Shown piece by piece: positions 1 through 13,289 of a stretch of 64,000 nt of DNA (its first letter is position 1; each line of letters opens with the position of its first letter). The DNA lies in assembly GCA_009741485.1 (NCBI GenBank), contig CM019218.1, forward strand, positions 30,340,898 to 30,404,897. The letters run 5' to 3'. The notes beneath the pieces are model-generated. The model was given only the letters and a program-made list of their open reading frames with translations. It made no database searches and was not told the origin of the DNA. Position numbers and translations under genes: made by a program. Source of the stretch: Malurus cyaneus samueli (taxonomy: Eukaryota; Chordata; Aves; Passeriformes; Maluridae).

Positions 1-3000
1 CAACATCCCCCTGCTTGCAAGAGGTTATGCTCACATGGATTTGTGACTGGTCACATCTTACTAGCTCTGCAGAAGAGACAGCATGTTTTGGATAGCAGCA
101 GCTGTGTTACTCCTGAAAGCTCATATTTGGTCCTCCCAGAGACCAAAATCTCTGGGAAGTGCCCGGAATTTCCAGTAGCTGTTTACACCATTATCACCAA
201 ATCAATCACAGATGGTGCTTTTGATGCTGGCAGGTTGGAAAAAATAATTTCTTGGCTTATATCCTGAGCACATTTGATCCGGACTGACTGGGTGGGATTG
301 TGACAGCCCATCATCTTGTCATGGGAACAGAAACATTTTCTTGACTGCAACAAACATTTGGGCAAGGATGAACACTTTCCTTTAAATAGCAAACTTCAGC
401 CTCAAATAGTTACACTTTGCCCTTGCTGTTTGGCTCTGCTGCATACCAAAGAATTAGCTCTTAGCAACATGAAATCTCATCCTAATTGGCTACTGTTTAA
501 CAATACCACTTTGTACCACTCTCAGAATGCCAAGCTCCTATTCAGGGGATAAGAGGAGGAGAGCATTTCATACCAAACCAAATCCAGTTCAAGATTCATT
601 CTGTGGAATTTGATTTTAAAATATTTTTTAAGTGGAAAGTATCCCTGTATGTTAAAATTGAGCCACTCTGTATGAGTAAAAGTGACACTCAAGAAATTAA
701 ACCAAACATAGCCGAGAGAATCACTTGCAGAAAGCATCAAGACCCATGTACCTCCCTGGAATAAAAATTATACCAGATGGCACATGCAGCTCTGCCCACC
801 ATAAATGCCAATGACTAATGATGATAATTCAAACATGTGGGTTTGCATTTGGTCCTTTTTTATGCTATTATAAATACTTACCTTACAGCATAGTCCCTGG
901 ATTCAAGTCTCTTTCCTGGAGCCATCTCACGATACACAGAATGACAAGCCAAAGATATTTTTCTGTTCAGCCTTTCAAGAAAACTTGTTACAATCTGTTT
1001 CACTCACTATCCTTGAAACTTTGACCTAATTTCCATCTCACAAATTTACTCCCAATGACAACATGATTCTCAATAATGAAGACTGTATGATGACCCTAAA
1101 TAGATCTATTTGCTTTGAATTCTAATATTTTGTGGTTATATAGAATTCTGTCATTTTCTGCATATTGTGAAGTTGTACAACCAATGTATTCACATTCTTT
1201 AAAGAAAATATTTTTATCTTTTAAAGTGAACAAAAGGACCCCTTCTTGAAATGGCTTTGGTGCCTCTTTTTAAAGGAAAAACTCCACTGTCATATGGCAC
1301 ACTCCAACAACTGCAGGTAAATATAAAGCAACCTGGAAAAAAAAAACTTTCCTGAAAAAGCTTTGTTGAGATAAATGTAAGGCTGCAGGTCTGAGTCACT
1401 GTAAATTGGATTGGTCATGGTCCTGTAATATAATATCCAGCAAAGCTTTATTTTTCAGATACCAGTGTCCATAAAGCCCTAGAGTCAGAGACTGAAATTT
1501 GTTGAGGTAATTCCAGCATGTTTTGGCTTTTCAAAAACAATGGATGCCCCTATGAAGCATACATCAGTACATCCCTTGATCTCCTGCTAAATGGGGATGC
1601 AGACAGCTCTGCAGAACTATTATGTTTTCCTCAGATGACAGAGCAAACCATGTGCTTAGCCAGCTATGGAGTCTGAATAAAGGATTGTTGGTAGAGATTG
1701 CTTCCAGACAAGATTGTTGGAAATCATTAAGCACTGTGGAGAAATCTGTATTTGTTCCTGTCAATGACAGAGTTTGTATTTGTCATTTGGGCTGGTAACA
1801 AGAACTTTGTTTTCAATTATTACCTTTGGATCCACAGGTATCAGCATGGACAAAAACCACAGAGAACTGCTCAGACACTGTAAACAAAAATATCTGCAGA
1901 TAATTTTCTCTCCTTCTGCCATCCAGCAGGTGGGAGGAGATCAACACGAACAGTGAAATATAGGGTTATTTGGTGTATTGTTCCCTGAGGTTATTTGGTG
2001 TATTGTTCCCTGAGGACACCTGATTTGCTTGTGAACAGTGCAGGGCATATCCAGTTGCTCTAATTTTCATACAGCTATCTCAGGGAACATGACAGCCCCA
2101 TTTTTTACTCTCCTGGAAAGAAAGGAATTAGGTGTCACAGTGTTGATATTCATGGGTCACGACCAAGGGACACAGGAAACCCAGCAGTGCCTGCTGCACC
2201 TTGGGGTTGCCAGCTGGGGTTGCAGGCCTGCTGCCAGCAGCTGGGGGCAGCTTGGACATTGACTTGTCTACCTGCATCTTTTCACTCCTGTGCACATCAG
2301 TTTTAGACATTTCTAAGGTTAACTCTAAACACAGATTCTCAGGAATTCCAGAAGACATTGTTCTGCTATGCCAAAAATGCCCTATAAAAAGATAATCAGC
2401 ACAAGTCTAGTGAAGTTGCTCTGTCAGGAAGTGTTAATTTGATGGCTGAGATGTCCACCTGGTAATGAGCTTTGGTCTTTTTTCCTTATCCTGATCATGG
2501 GGCAAGGGCAGTGAGAATACAGGAAGTGTAAAAATTGGGGGAAAGGTTCTAGAGACCTGTGTAGAGACCTGTTGTAGTGTATGGGAAAAGCGCGAAACAC
2601 CACAGTCTGACTATGGAAGTGGGGCTTTTGATTTCCTAGTTTATCCAAGTTTTACTTGTGGTGCAGTGATGTTTGCAAGTAAGTAACAGCTAAATGTTCA
2701 CAGAATTATGAGCACATAAATGTTTTATAGTCAGTGCAATACAGTTAGTAGCGTTGGCGCATGCATGGGATTATGCTAAAGAAACAGGGAAGATGTACTA
2801 TTTCTTTGTCCTCTGGTCTTATTAGGGGGGTTGAGAAGAACATCAATTGATGGTGAAGTCTGTACCTCTGAGACTGGCTAATAAAGAACCCTTAATTGCT
2901 TGTATTAGGATAGACATCCCTTAAGAAAAAAAGCCTACTGAAAATGTAGCTGACTCCAAATGGATTTTATAAACTGATATCATCTTTGGCTGTGTTAAAG

Positions 3001-5129
3001 TAGAATATTTCTCCTTAATAGCATGCCCAATGTTACAACAAATTTTAAAATGGCTTTGAACCAAAAAGCAACTATGGATTTTTTTTTTTTCAAATTCCCC
3101 TTCTATTAGCTTGCATTTTTCCTTTGGAAGGGTATAAAAGAGGTCATTTAGTTCCCAATTGCAAAGACAACTATGGAAAAATCTTTTGAAAGCATTTGGT
3201 GGCACAGGTGTGATAGGAGTCAAATTATGAAAGTGAGATTTACTTATACATCGTAGCCTAATTTGTGCTTCTTTCTGAGTCTCATTTGACCAGTTTAGGA
3301 TGTGTCTCATGTAGTTAGTCAGGATGTTATGAAACAAAATGTACCTAGTTTGACCATCAGTCTGGGATTATTTTAGCCTGACTTCAGTGACCCAGCACTC
3401 AAGAAGTGGGCCTGAACTACTCATATAGCTCCCACATCTATCATCAGTGAGGACAGAAAAACTCATTTAATCTCCTTAGGATCTCTGACATTGTGCAGAA
3501 GTGCCCAGTTTGCATGAGTGAATAAATAGGGAATTGCCTGTACTGTTGAGAACTGGATAAATCCATAGATGAAGAGTCACAATGAATTGTGCAGAGGACT
3601 TTTACAGTTGACCTCAAAGGTGCAGCTGTACCTTTGCTCATATTCAGCTCACTTGATCTGGTTCTGTGCTTATATTTCTGAGGCTGATTTCTCATGACCA
3701 GCATCAGTTATACTAGTTGTAACTGGGAGCTTTGCAGGATGACTGGGATTATTTGGTATTAAGAACATAACCTCTTGTCTCTTCTGGAATAGAAAATCCA
3801 ATAAATTATGAGTTTAAAGATATCTGGACTGAATATTGTTAAGCTGTTAAGTGTAAAATAATAATTGTAGATTAAAATACGACAGAAAATCTGATTTCTT
3901 TTAGACATACCATGAACTAAACATTTTTCAGGACTACGTATTTATTTAATCTCATTAAATTTTTAATGGAAAATCTCCTTAATAGCTTTCCAAAATGAAG
4001 ATTTACTCTTTAGACAGTATTATGGCCATCCCTATGCAATCTATGCTGGGGAAATGCCTATTGATAGCGAGCTGTGCTGTGTAAGATATAGATGAATATT
4101 TGATGAAGTAGTTATTTATTTAGCATATCTGTAGAGAGAGACAGTCTTTTTGTCTGACTCCTCTTAGTCATCAAAAAGATTTGGGACCATTTAGCTCCTA
4201 TCCCACTTGACCCGCTGACATTTGTTGGGATCATGTATTTACTGTGGGACTGCTACCAGGAGAGCAACAAGATCTGAAAACAGAGGAAAGAAAGGAAAAA
4301 GCTACTTTTCAAAATAGTGCAGTAACCTTCCTGTGCATCACTTTATTGGGTTCTTCATCATATGCATGCGTATGGCAGCTAAAACGGATGATGAGATTAG
4401 GTGGCTGCTTGTCCAGGCTTCTGGATATTCTTCAGTCCTGGGTGGTGAACCTCTAACTTCTCTATATAGGCCTGAGGCTATACAGTTGAAAAATATGCAA
4501 AATATTCCTATGCAATGCATTCTGAAAGTGGCATAACAAAAATAAGGTAGCAGTGAAATATCAGCTAGTGAATTCAGTGAAGACTGCAAAAGAATTCAGT
4601 TGCTAGTGAAACTGTTGTGTAATTCGTATTGTCATTGTTAAGAATAATATTAATTGATGGTAATTCTTAAGAAATTCCTGTATTCATTGCTAAGAAGAAA
4701 ATCAACTGAACCACCATTCTGAAAACTGCTGCAATAATTTATAAATTTCTTTGTTTAGTTTGTCTCCAATTAAAAAGCGAGTAAAAAATGAGTATGAGAA
4801 GGAGAGTGCAAAAAGATGGTATGCTCTATGTTAAGTACAGCCTCCCAGTATTTTGGAATTATTAGTAACTCAGACCCACAGGCGCTTTAATGCATAATGG
4901 CTTAATGTACTTAATAATAACAAAACAAAAGATACCATTGTAGAAGAAGAGTTTCTCAGAGACGACTGAATCAGATAAAAGAACAAGACAAAACACATTA
5001 AGGCTGAGGAAGAGAAACTCAGACAGAAAAATATGGCAGATAACAGAAAGCTGCTTAAGAGTCACTGGATTTTTAAAAAGTCCCAATTCCGTAAGCATAA
5101 TAGAGAACAATGTTGTTTAAAATGCCATC
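1..5129. other. Gene-free stretch, left end
   Basis: No reading frame here has a recognisable domain, good codon character or credible splice sites; all frames are short and typical of AT-rich vertebrate non-coding DNA. I looked on the minus strand for the start of PLEKHH1, the head-to-head neighbour of TMEM229B in human as I recall, and saw no matching exon. The only structure noted is a perfect 25-bp tandem duplication near 1.96-2.01 kb. The stretch could be intergenic or an intron of a gene whose exons lie outside the window. Confidence 0.6.
1964..2013. repeat. Perfect 25-bp tandem duplication (two copies)
   Basis: Two identical 25-bp units lie back to back (1964-1988 and 1989-2013). Each begins GGTTATTTGG and ends TTCCCTGA, and two further bases (GG) start a third unit. 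The lack of any mismatch suggests a recent slippage or end-joining duplication. No function is implied. Confidence 0.95.
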
Positions 5130-5935
5130 CTGGATCAATGCATGAAGTGAAGGCATAGTTAGAAAATAAAAAGCCTACATAGCAAATGGATAAAATGGGA
5201 AATATTTAGCAATCAATATCAATTGGAAGTTATATAATAGAAAAATAGACAAAAAAGAAGATAACAGAGGAAAATCATTGGCTGGCAGGCCTTAAGACAA
5301 TAAAATGAGTTAAGAGTATATTAAGAACAATAGAAATCTTAACAAGGGTACATGCTGCTGCTCGATGCAGATGAGGAAATAAAGTTGCAGAAAAGGCAAA
5401 TATTCCAGATGTATTTCTGTTCTGCATTTAAAAAGAAGAAAGATGATGCACTTATATCACATGGGCTGAAGAAAAATCTTCTACTCTTAGTGACCAGGAG
5501 GAATGTCAAGTATGTACTAGAGGTAAATGCTTTAAAATCAGCAGGTCTGCATGGCTTACAAATGAATACTAATATAACTTATTTAACTGATCTCTAGCCT
5601 GCTGATATTGATATTTCATAAATTCTCTAACAGCAAGGAAATAGAATACTAAAGGGGGGTCTGTTTTATGACAATAGTAAAAAAACGGCAAAGTCAATAA
5701 TCACAATAGATGTGCACTAGCAAGGCTAACAGCAGTTCATGGAAAAAAATGCAGAAATCTTTGACTAAGAATAAGAAAATCTAGGGAAGTATTTTCCAGC
5801 ATCACAGTAATCTTGACTTAAAAAAATAAATTTTAAACACCAAGAGTAATTTAAGCACCTCTGGCATGAGCCAGAAGAGGACTAGAGATGTCCAAGTTCT
5901 TTCTAGCCCTTCCTTCTGTGGTTCTATGAAGACAT
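5130..5935 (+). mobile_element. Decayed CR1 LINE fragment, old lineage, copy A
   Basis: This stretch follows, with many substitutions and indels, the part of the CR1 second ORF just before the reverse transcriptase core, and ends in a CR1-like 3' end. The best anchor is around 5525-5570, where AAATGCTTTAAAATCAGCAG is followed by GTCTGCATGGCTTACA. It encodes the remnant ALKSAGLHGL and matches my memory of a CR1 type common in turtles and crocodilians. The right end (about 5878-5930) has the usual pattern of AGAGGACTAGAGATG, then CCCTTCCTTCTGTGG, then TTCTATGAA. Frames are broken throughout, so it is long dead. The left boundary is uncertain by about 200 bp. Confidence 0.6.
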
Positions 5936-6164
5936 AACATGGTAACAGAGAGTCCTGACTGGACAAGAGTGAATACATGTACGGGTTGTGAATTCTGTTT
6001 GATTTTATTTCTTACATTGTTTTGTCACTAAGTCAGGATCAGGAGCAAAAACGGACATTTGCAGCTGGATGACTCCCACTCTCTGAGAAATACGCAGGAC
6101 ACAGGATGGTTGAAGCATAAAGCAACCAGTCCAGCCAAGTTTGTCTGTTGGACATTGAAAAAAA

Positions 6165-7130
6165 TAAAGCCATGTCACCTGTGCTTTGCAAAAGCTGTGG
6201 AAGTAGTATTTAGATGAATTTTATATTCAGTACTATTCAGTATTTCCATCATTGCCCTAGAAGTAAATAGAAACTCACTCTTAATAAAACATGCAGGTAT
6301 TAGGAAGCCTGGTGGAATGGCAATGATCAGGGGAAAGCATTTACATAGGGCAGGTTGGATCACCTTCACATTCAAGCAAAAAGCCTTTTACTACAGCCAA
6401 ATGCAAAGTTATGCATGCGGGAACCAGATAGGAGATTAGGAGATGTGTAATTGGAAACTCTACCCTGGAAAAACCAGCACTCTGGAAAGGATCAGCATCA
6501 TCAGAGCATGGAGAAGTTTCACTACAGTGAGATACTGTGGCAAAAAGGGTGAAATCAATCCTTGAGTGCATAAACATGGCAATAGTTGAGTACCAGTACC
6601 AGGTTGCTGTTTTTCCCTTTGTGGCAGTCATTAGACTAATCATATGCAGGATATTTATTTTCAAAGGTTGCTGAAAAGTTGGGGAAGATGCAAAGGGAGC
6701 TTGGTAATTATTCAAGATCTAAAGAAAATGCCTTATTGTAGAAATCTTTCAATGCTCAACCTGTCTGACTTACTGAAAAAGAGATGACTTGATTTATGGC
6801 TTGGTTAATGAATTGATACTGCTGGAGGCATAAAATACTAGCAGGGAAGGGCTCTGAGCAGACTAAGTTGTACTGAGGGCTGAGTGGAGGAACTATTAAG
6901 CCAGACAAATTCAAGTGAAGAATGAGACACAGAAAATGATCAACCATTAGAACAAGCTAATGTGGGGAATTCATCTCCTTATGTCTTCATCAAAATTAGA
7001 CATTTTTTATTGGTCTACAGCCAACTGCAAATTGTCAAGCATGAGTTGTAGCTTTTAAGACTGGAATGTAGCCATGAAAATTAATGCTCTATGATATCTA
7101 AGAGGTCATTCTAGGGGATAGTAATCCCTG
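6165..7130 (+). mobile_element. Decayed CR1 LINE fragment, old lineage, copy B
   Basis: This is a second degraded CR1 of the same kind and orientation, covering the RT domain downstream part to near the 3' end. Anchors in CR1 order are AATAAAACATGCAGG (about 6281), CCAAATGCAAAGTTATGCAT (about 6398), CTCTACCCTGGAAAAACCAG (about 6458), CCTTGAGTGCATAAACATGG (about 6560), AAATGCCTTATTGTAGAAAT (about 6725) and CCAGACAAATTCAAGTGAAG (about 6901). Copy A already carries a 3' end to the left, so this looks like a separate insertion. The open frame on the opposite strand here is only an antisense shadow. Confidence 0.65.
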
Positions 7131-10100
7131 AGTTCCATTACAGGAGAGATATATATTTATTAATTATTATGATCATGTCAACAAGCAGTAGATAAACATG
7201 CAACATTCTCTCTGTCTGGACTTTTAAGTACTACAAATTAATGATAATGATAAGATGAATTAAGGTTGCCAAGATAACTAATGAAGGAAACTAGAGGAAC
7301 GTAAAAGTCTATGATTGATTTTCTCTCTTTAGATATTCCAGTATATTGTCACTTTACCAGGTGAAGTAGCATGATATAATACAAAAGAAATGCCATTTGT
7401 TTGGTGACTTCCTTTATCTTTCTTTGATCCTCTGTCTAGAAACTACTATGCACCTATGATAACTAAGTAACCTGGCCTCATCTCAGATGTTTTTGTTAAT
7501 CGAAAAGCTCCTGGCCTGTGGAATGTTCTTGAGCATCTCATTGTGGATATTTGAAACACGGGAGTAGAGAGTCAAACCACGATTTTTATCTCTGAATAAC
7601 TTTTATGTAATCCTTTGACACATCCACTCTCCACATCATTTGAAATCTCAGAGGAACACTTTTTCAATGTCATTCCTATTACATAATTTCTCTCAACCAT
7701 CTTCATTTATCTTTGCTTTTATACTGCAACCCTTGTCTTTTCTATCACTTCTCCTTATTCATTCCCCTCTCCTCCCTGGTTTATTATCCCTACTTGACTG
7801 ATGTTTGAGAAATGTATTGTAAGTGACTTGGAGCAGACACTTGTCATTTTACTGTTGATCAGAGCACTTTGCACACGTCGGGTGGTATAAATAAAAAACT
7901 ACTGTTCCAGAAATATTTAGTCTCTAAGTTATATTTTGTAGTGTAATATGTAACAGAGACACTTTGTGAAAGAGAATTATTTATTATAATTATCCCATCT
8001 CTGGCACTGACATTCAAAAGCATTTTTGGTAAATCATGTGTGATCTCTCTGTCTCAGTTTCTTAGCTAGCTCAGAGCTACAAGATGTGTCAGTGAAGTGC
8101 CAGCATTGGGTTGTTTGCCATTCTAGAAACTCTTCAAATGTAACATCTCCTTGCTTAACCTGTTTCTTTATTGGCTCATCTCAAAGCCTTCTAGCAAAGG
8201 AAATATGTTCCCTCTTTTACAGCTGGGGAAACATACAGAGGCAAATTTGAGGGTGTTGGGAAGGCCTGAAACATGTTTTTGAGTACAACCCAAGCCTCCA
8301 AGCCTCCAGTGTCCTGCTATTTTTAATGGGAAACCCCAAATTAGATTGTTTTGAAGTTGGTGAATTTGGCCTGGACATGTGCAGGTTTTCAAAGTGGCTT
8401 GCCTCTCCTCAAAACTATGTTTGCATCTTGCTGAATCTGGCAAAATAACAGAAAACAGAGTTGCCCCTAAACCCTTCAGGATCTGTAATTTCCATGTATA
8501 TAGTATTTGTTTTTCTTCTGCCGTTGAATCCAGAATAGAAACCCTGAGGGATTCTTCTACTTATTTTCATCAAAAATTCAAGCAAATACAGGTTGACTTA
8601 GTCAGCCATCAGTCACACCTCAGGTAGATATTACCCACTGCTTTTTCTAGAAGTCTCACGCTGCTGAGCTCCAAAGGACCTGCCAGGCATCTAATCCACA
8701 TGAAGGCAAAGGTGGCAGAAAGTAGTGGAAGACACTAGTGCTCTGCTGAGCAATTTTTCCATCAGTCCAAAGAGATGATCCCTGAACAACATCTCAGAAG
8801 AAACTCACAAGCTTTGACAGTGTCTGTTAAGATAATGTCTAACTAACATCTTTTCCCATGGATACCTTGGACAGGAAAACTCATGGAGAGGGCTTTTCTA
8901 AACAGGGAAATGCTTTGCTGCATGGCGCTTTGGTCACATCTCTTAGGAGTGAAAGTTTCCCATTTGCAGTGTTTAGTTTCAGAGCCAAGCTCTTACCAAG
9001 CCTTAAGGCATGACAGGTATCTACTACAGAAAAATGCCTTGAAGGAAAGAAAAGCTAAATACTAATGCAAGCTTTACTATTATAATCTATATCTAGAGGA
9101 AAGAAAATATTCTGAGTAAGGAAATTATTTCAGCAGTCTCAGACAGAAAGGCTAGAGTTTTCAAAACCAGCTCTGGCTTCCTTGGGGATTCCTGCCCAGC
9201 CTTTAATATTTTGAAGCTGATCCCAAGGACAGCACCTTACTAACAGAGACTGATACTTTCACAGTTAGAAGAAAAAATGTTTAAAAGGCTTCAATTTGAG
9301 GCAGAGATAAGTTAGGAACCTTCATGGAGTTAACTCCTGCCTCTACCCTTTTGTGAATCAAGTACCTTTTCAGGAGTGATGAATATGGCGCTAGTGTCTG
9401 AGACATACAGAAACCCCAAGACCCTGACACAAGCAAAAGAAAGAGAGGAGTCTTCAACCAGGGAGTCTCTTCCAACTTGAAGGAATCATGTTTGAAAATT
9501 CCCTTCACGTTTTCTTCAAAAAACTCACCAAATGAGTGAAGGCAGTGCAAATCCATGGCTTTTTTTTTTTCTACCTTCATCAAAAGGATAAAGAGACAAA
9601 GGAAGCAATTCCCATGGTATTGCATGAAGACCTACGCAAGCTGATCCGAGCCAGTACGTGACTTGTGGTATTCTTTAAAATCTACTTCCTACTTCGCGGA
9701 TTTGAATAACACTTGTCACCATAGTGGCTGGGGTCCCCTCAGAGGAAAAAAAATAGTTCCTTCTTTAACTTCCTTGCAAGTTAATATTGCTCTTTGTTCC
9801 TCAGTTCCCTGTCAGAGAAGCCCATCTTTTGGTGGGTGTGGCAGGTACATCCATGGTGGGTTATTAAATAAATACAGACCATCTCCTCTTTATTCTCTAT
9901 ACACAGAGGGATGAAATTCCCAATTTCCAATTGTGAGGCCTCCTCAGGAAAACAGGAGAGAAAGAGCCAAACTTCCCTTCCCCAAGAAGGGAAAATCTCT
10001 GATTCCACCCTGAGAAGTTTTAAACAATTGTGATGAAGTTTTCATGATGGGTGTTTTCTTCAATGCACTGGCTGGGCTGTGTAGAGAATAGGACTCTTAA

Positions 10101-12099
10101 AAGGTGAGATTCTCATTTCATTTGCTGCAGAACTCATTAGCATTAGAAAGCGAATCAGGAAATTAGGCTGACTCAATAAGCCTGGTGGTTAAATCCTGCT
10201 CTGGAAAGATGGATCCCATTACTCATTAGTTCCTAAGCAATGTCAGACCACTCACTTGGACTAAACTGGTAAGACTATTATCCAGGTGCTCCTTTTTCAA
10301 GGCCAGTACTGGTTTTACAGAAGGGATGAGCATCCACAACTGGAATTTAAATATACAGAGACATATAAAAAACTAAATTATCTGGGGGAAAAATGTTGCT
10401 ACAAATCTCAAATTTGGGATTCCTTTTAACTGAAACATGTCTGAACTTCAAAGCCCAGTCTGCAGAGCAAGAGCTTACCTCACTGGGAATGACTAAGGTG
10501 GCAGTGATATTCATGATGCACTCAGATGCCAGTATAATGACCACATTAAAATGTTCCTGAAGACCTAAGTAATTATTTTCCTTTTTTTCCTTTTTTTTTT
10601 TCCAATATAACAACAAATAAAACAGCAAGTGACTAAGCTCTGCCTGTCACAGAATGGATGAGTGAGGAACCAGCTTGGGGTGTTGCTGTACTGCACTCCT
10701 TAGTGTGCCCAGAGACAGAAGTACAGCAGCAAATAAATATGATTATGCTACTTTCCAAGATGATTCCATATGCTAGACCCAAATGAAGAAACCCTTCCAG
10801 AACCAGCCAGGCTGGTGCAGAGACATCCCAACTGGTTTTGGGCACACAAATAGAGGAACTAGATCAGATATTTTATGTGATCTATGCTATTTCAGAAAAA
10901 GGCAACACACACACAAAGGGATTATGAGACCATTAATAAGATCAGCTGCATTCCCTGTGCCTGTTTACAAGTGGCTACAGAGACTAGAGATTCCTTATGT
11001 CACCACAAACTCTTTTCATCGTGGAGCCAGCTTCCTGTGCACAAGCCTGGATGCTCCGCAGAGAATGGTGCTCGCTCCCAGCACCAGCACTTGGAGAGCT
11101 CAAGTGTCCTCATGAATGACTGACAAAAGGGCAATTCTAGAAATTGTCTCACCTTTGTCTCCAATCTTCATCCTACTCCCACTTTCACTGTATTATAATC
11201 TTAGCTTCATTTTTTCCCTCTTTCATTACTAGCTGAGGCTGAAACAGTCAAGGCTGGACAGAATAACAACAGCTCTTCTGGACCAGCTAATGCTGCTGGG
11301 AAGAGCTGAACAACTCTCAGGTGGTACAGCACCACCATCAGGTGCTTGCTCTATCATTTTTCCCTCCTGCCTGTCCCCTCAACGTAGCACAGTGTCTTCA
11401 TTCCCCTCACCCTGCTTCATTGCCTCTTCTTTCCTTTATTCTCATTCTGGGAGCCCTCTCCTTTAGCCTTACTTCCTCCTTCCTCTCCCTGCGTGATGTG
11501 ACTAGACAGGAGAATACAGATTTATGTATTCCCTACACGTGCTTCTCATTTTTTTCCGGTCCAGCCTTGGCTGTTGATTTCTCCTTCTCGTAGGTGAGTG
11601 TCTCTCAGCTCTCTTCCTCTCTGACCTTTCCTCTGCTTCTTGTAAGGTATTCTCTGCTCTCGTACTGTGAAACATTCATGCTGTCTTACTGTGAAATGAT
11701 CTCTCTCATGCTCTCTCAAATATATCTCTAGCATGGTCCACATGCCTTCTAAAGGATATTATTTCACAATAAATATGTAAGCACTGCTTCAGGCTGCTGT
11801 CTTCTCAAACTGCCTAATTGGATATGGTATTTTAAAGGTGCTTCTTAGAACATCAAAGATGCCTTAGCTATCTTACCATTTTCCTTTTCAGCTCTGTTGA
11901 AATTTATATAAAGCAATTGGGGGATTTTTCACGCAGCTTGAGGTCACCAGCACATGCAGTGCTGCCCTAGCTTGCACAGCTCCCTTGCTGGGTTAGGGCT
12001 AGCTGTGCATTATTCTCCATTTCCCCTTTAAAACACTCCATCTTTCTGCATCTCCAGCTCTCACAGTGAGATTGTGCAATCAGGTGACTCGGTGACAGG
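7131..12099. other. Gene-free stretch with weak ancient-SINE traces
   Basis: No coding exon was recognised on either strand. Around 7990-8070 (GTGATCTCTCTGTCTCAGTTTCTTA) and 8208-8255 (CCCTCTTTTACAGCTGGGGAAAC) there are short resemblances to the conserved core of MIR/L3-type ancient repeats, in opposite orientations. Both are too short to be sure of. From about 11,320 to 11,720 the + strand is unusually rich in C and T, mostly in runs such as CTCTCTC and TTCCTCC, with no evident gene. The rest shows nothing definable. Confidence 0.55.
8208..8255 (-). repeat. Possible MIR/L3-type ancient repeat trace
   Basis: CCTCTTTTACAGCTGGGGAAAC followed by ACAGAGGCAAATTTGAGGG resembles the antisense of the ancient amniote repeat core (usual form: TTTTACAGATGGGGAAACTG, then AGGC...CAGAG). 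Only about 45 bp can be matched by eye, so chance similarity is possible. Confidence 0.3.
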
Positions 12100-12129
12100 C
12101 TGGTTTGCTGCATTGTGGCATCCTCGGAG

Positions 12130-12300
12130 CAGCTACAGGGGTTTGTACACAGAGCTCCCCGGGCGAGCGCAGAGGGAACTCCAGCCAGCAGCCGGGAGCT
12201 CCTGGGCTGCACAGAGCTGTGCACGGCCGCGGCCGCTTTGGGGTGTGCAGCGTCTGCTGGCCCTGCAGCTTTGGGGCTGAAGGAGCAGCCTCTCAAGAGA
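12130..12300. promoter_or_regulatory. GC-rich patch upstream of CpG island 1
   Basis: This short GC-rich block, with several CpGs and a GCGGCCGC palindrome near 12,228, sits about 1 kb left of the main CpG island in AT-rich surroundings. It could be a minor promoter, an untranslated exon or an enhancer. The frames that cross it on both strands have no recognisable protein content and are explained by low stop-codon density in GC-rich DNA. No splice site or start could be assigned with confidence. Confidence 0.4.
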
Positions 12301-12414
12301 ATACGGAGTCACTGCAGCCAGACATCTTGAGAATCCTTCATTGTAATTGCTTCAGGGCTTGCACAGATCCGATGTTGCCTCGTTATTGGAGCCATTTATT
12401 ATTGAAACCAGACA

Positions 12415-12425
12415 TGCTGAGTCAT
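12415..12425 (+). promoter_or_regulatory. MAF / NF-E2-type recognition motif
   Basis: TGCTGAGTCAT is a perfect match to the extended AP-1 site bound by small MAF heterodimers (NF-E2, NRF2) and by large MAF/NRL proteins. It lies about 1 kb upstream of CpG island 1, in a block (about 12,340-12,490) that also contains TTTATTATTG and other AT-rich motifs. The motif match is direct; occupancy and target gene are inference. Confidence 0.45.
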
Positions 12426-13289
12426 TAAACAGAAGTCATAAAAACATCCATATTCCGCTAAAAACATTAGCTCATCATTTCTGGTATTACAGAAGGTAGG
12501 AGAGACCAGGAATCCTTGTGCCTGTGAGAAAGAAAATGCAGACTGCATCAGAGGCCTGGAAAGATCAGACAAGAGCCCTAAGTCAGTAACTCATCAGGAA
12601 AAGCAGGGTTAAAGGCAGGTGTCTGGGCTCAAGATTGCCATTACTGTGTTTGTGTCACTTCAGGTTATCATTTTATCCCAGAATATATTAATATCTCTGG
12701 AAAGGGACAGAACTAAAAACCTCACTTTTGTCTGAAGATTATAAGGCACTTCAGAGGCACTAGCAAGCAACACTTAACTGCAGAGAGTTGCTGTTACCTC
12801 CATTTTTTCATTCACAGAAAGCCACAGAAACAGAGCTTGCAAGCCCGGGTTCAGGACTGCATTCTCCTGATTTCTAATGCCAAAGAAAGACAATTTTTTT
12901 CTTGTGTCCTTGTGCTGCCAAAGAGTTAATGAAGCCAGAGAAATGATTTTAGTTTATTTTTACTACCTATGCTTTATTTTCTTCTCTTCCTCAGGCACTT
13001 TTCTGAATTTGGAGAGACCCTTTTGGGTAGAAAAACACATTTTGCAGAGATTATGTTTCCCTATTTTAACACTGAAGCTACAGACAAGTACTTCCTTTGA
13101 TAGCTTGTGTTTGATTTCCTGCACTGCAGGGATGTCCTGTCAGCGTCCAGATCCAACAGCAGGCGCATAAGGGTTACATCCCTCAGCTCGTGGGGTGTGT
13201 GTTTATTTGTTTTTGTTACGGATTTCTTTGGAGGAGTAAATATGAAGAACTCGTACTGCAGGCTCACCAGCCAAGGCGCGCTGTGCCAC

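Noticed and set aside
2921..3337. A 138-codon minus-strand frame
   Set aside because: No recognisable domain; a T-run at 3,079-3,090 accounts for the lysine run EFEKKK; no splice context. Best explained by chance.
6341..6715. A 124-codon minus-strand frame
   Set aside because: It is antisense to the decayed CR1 copy B.
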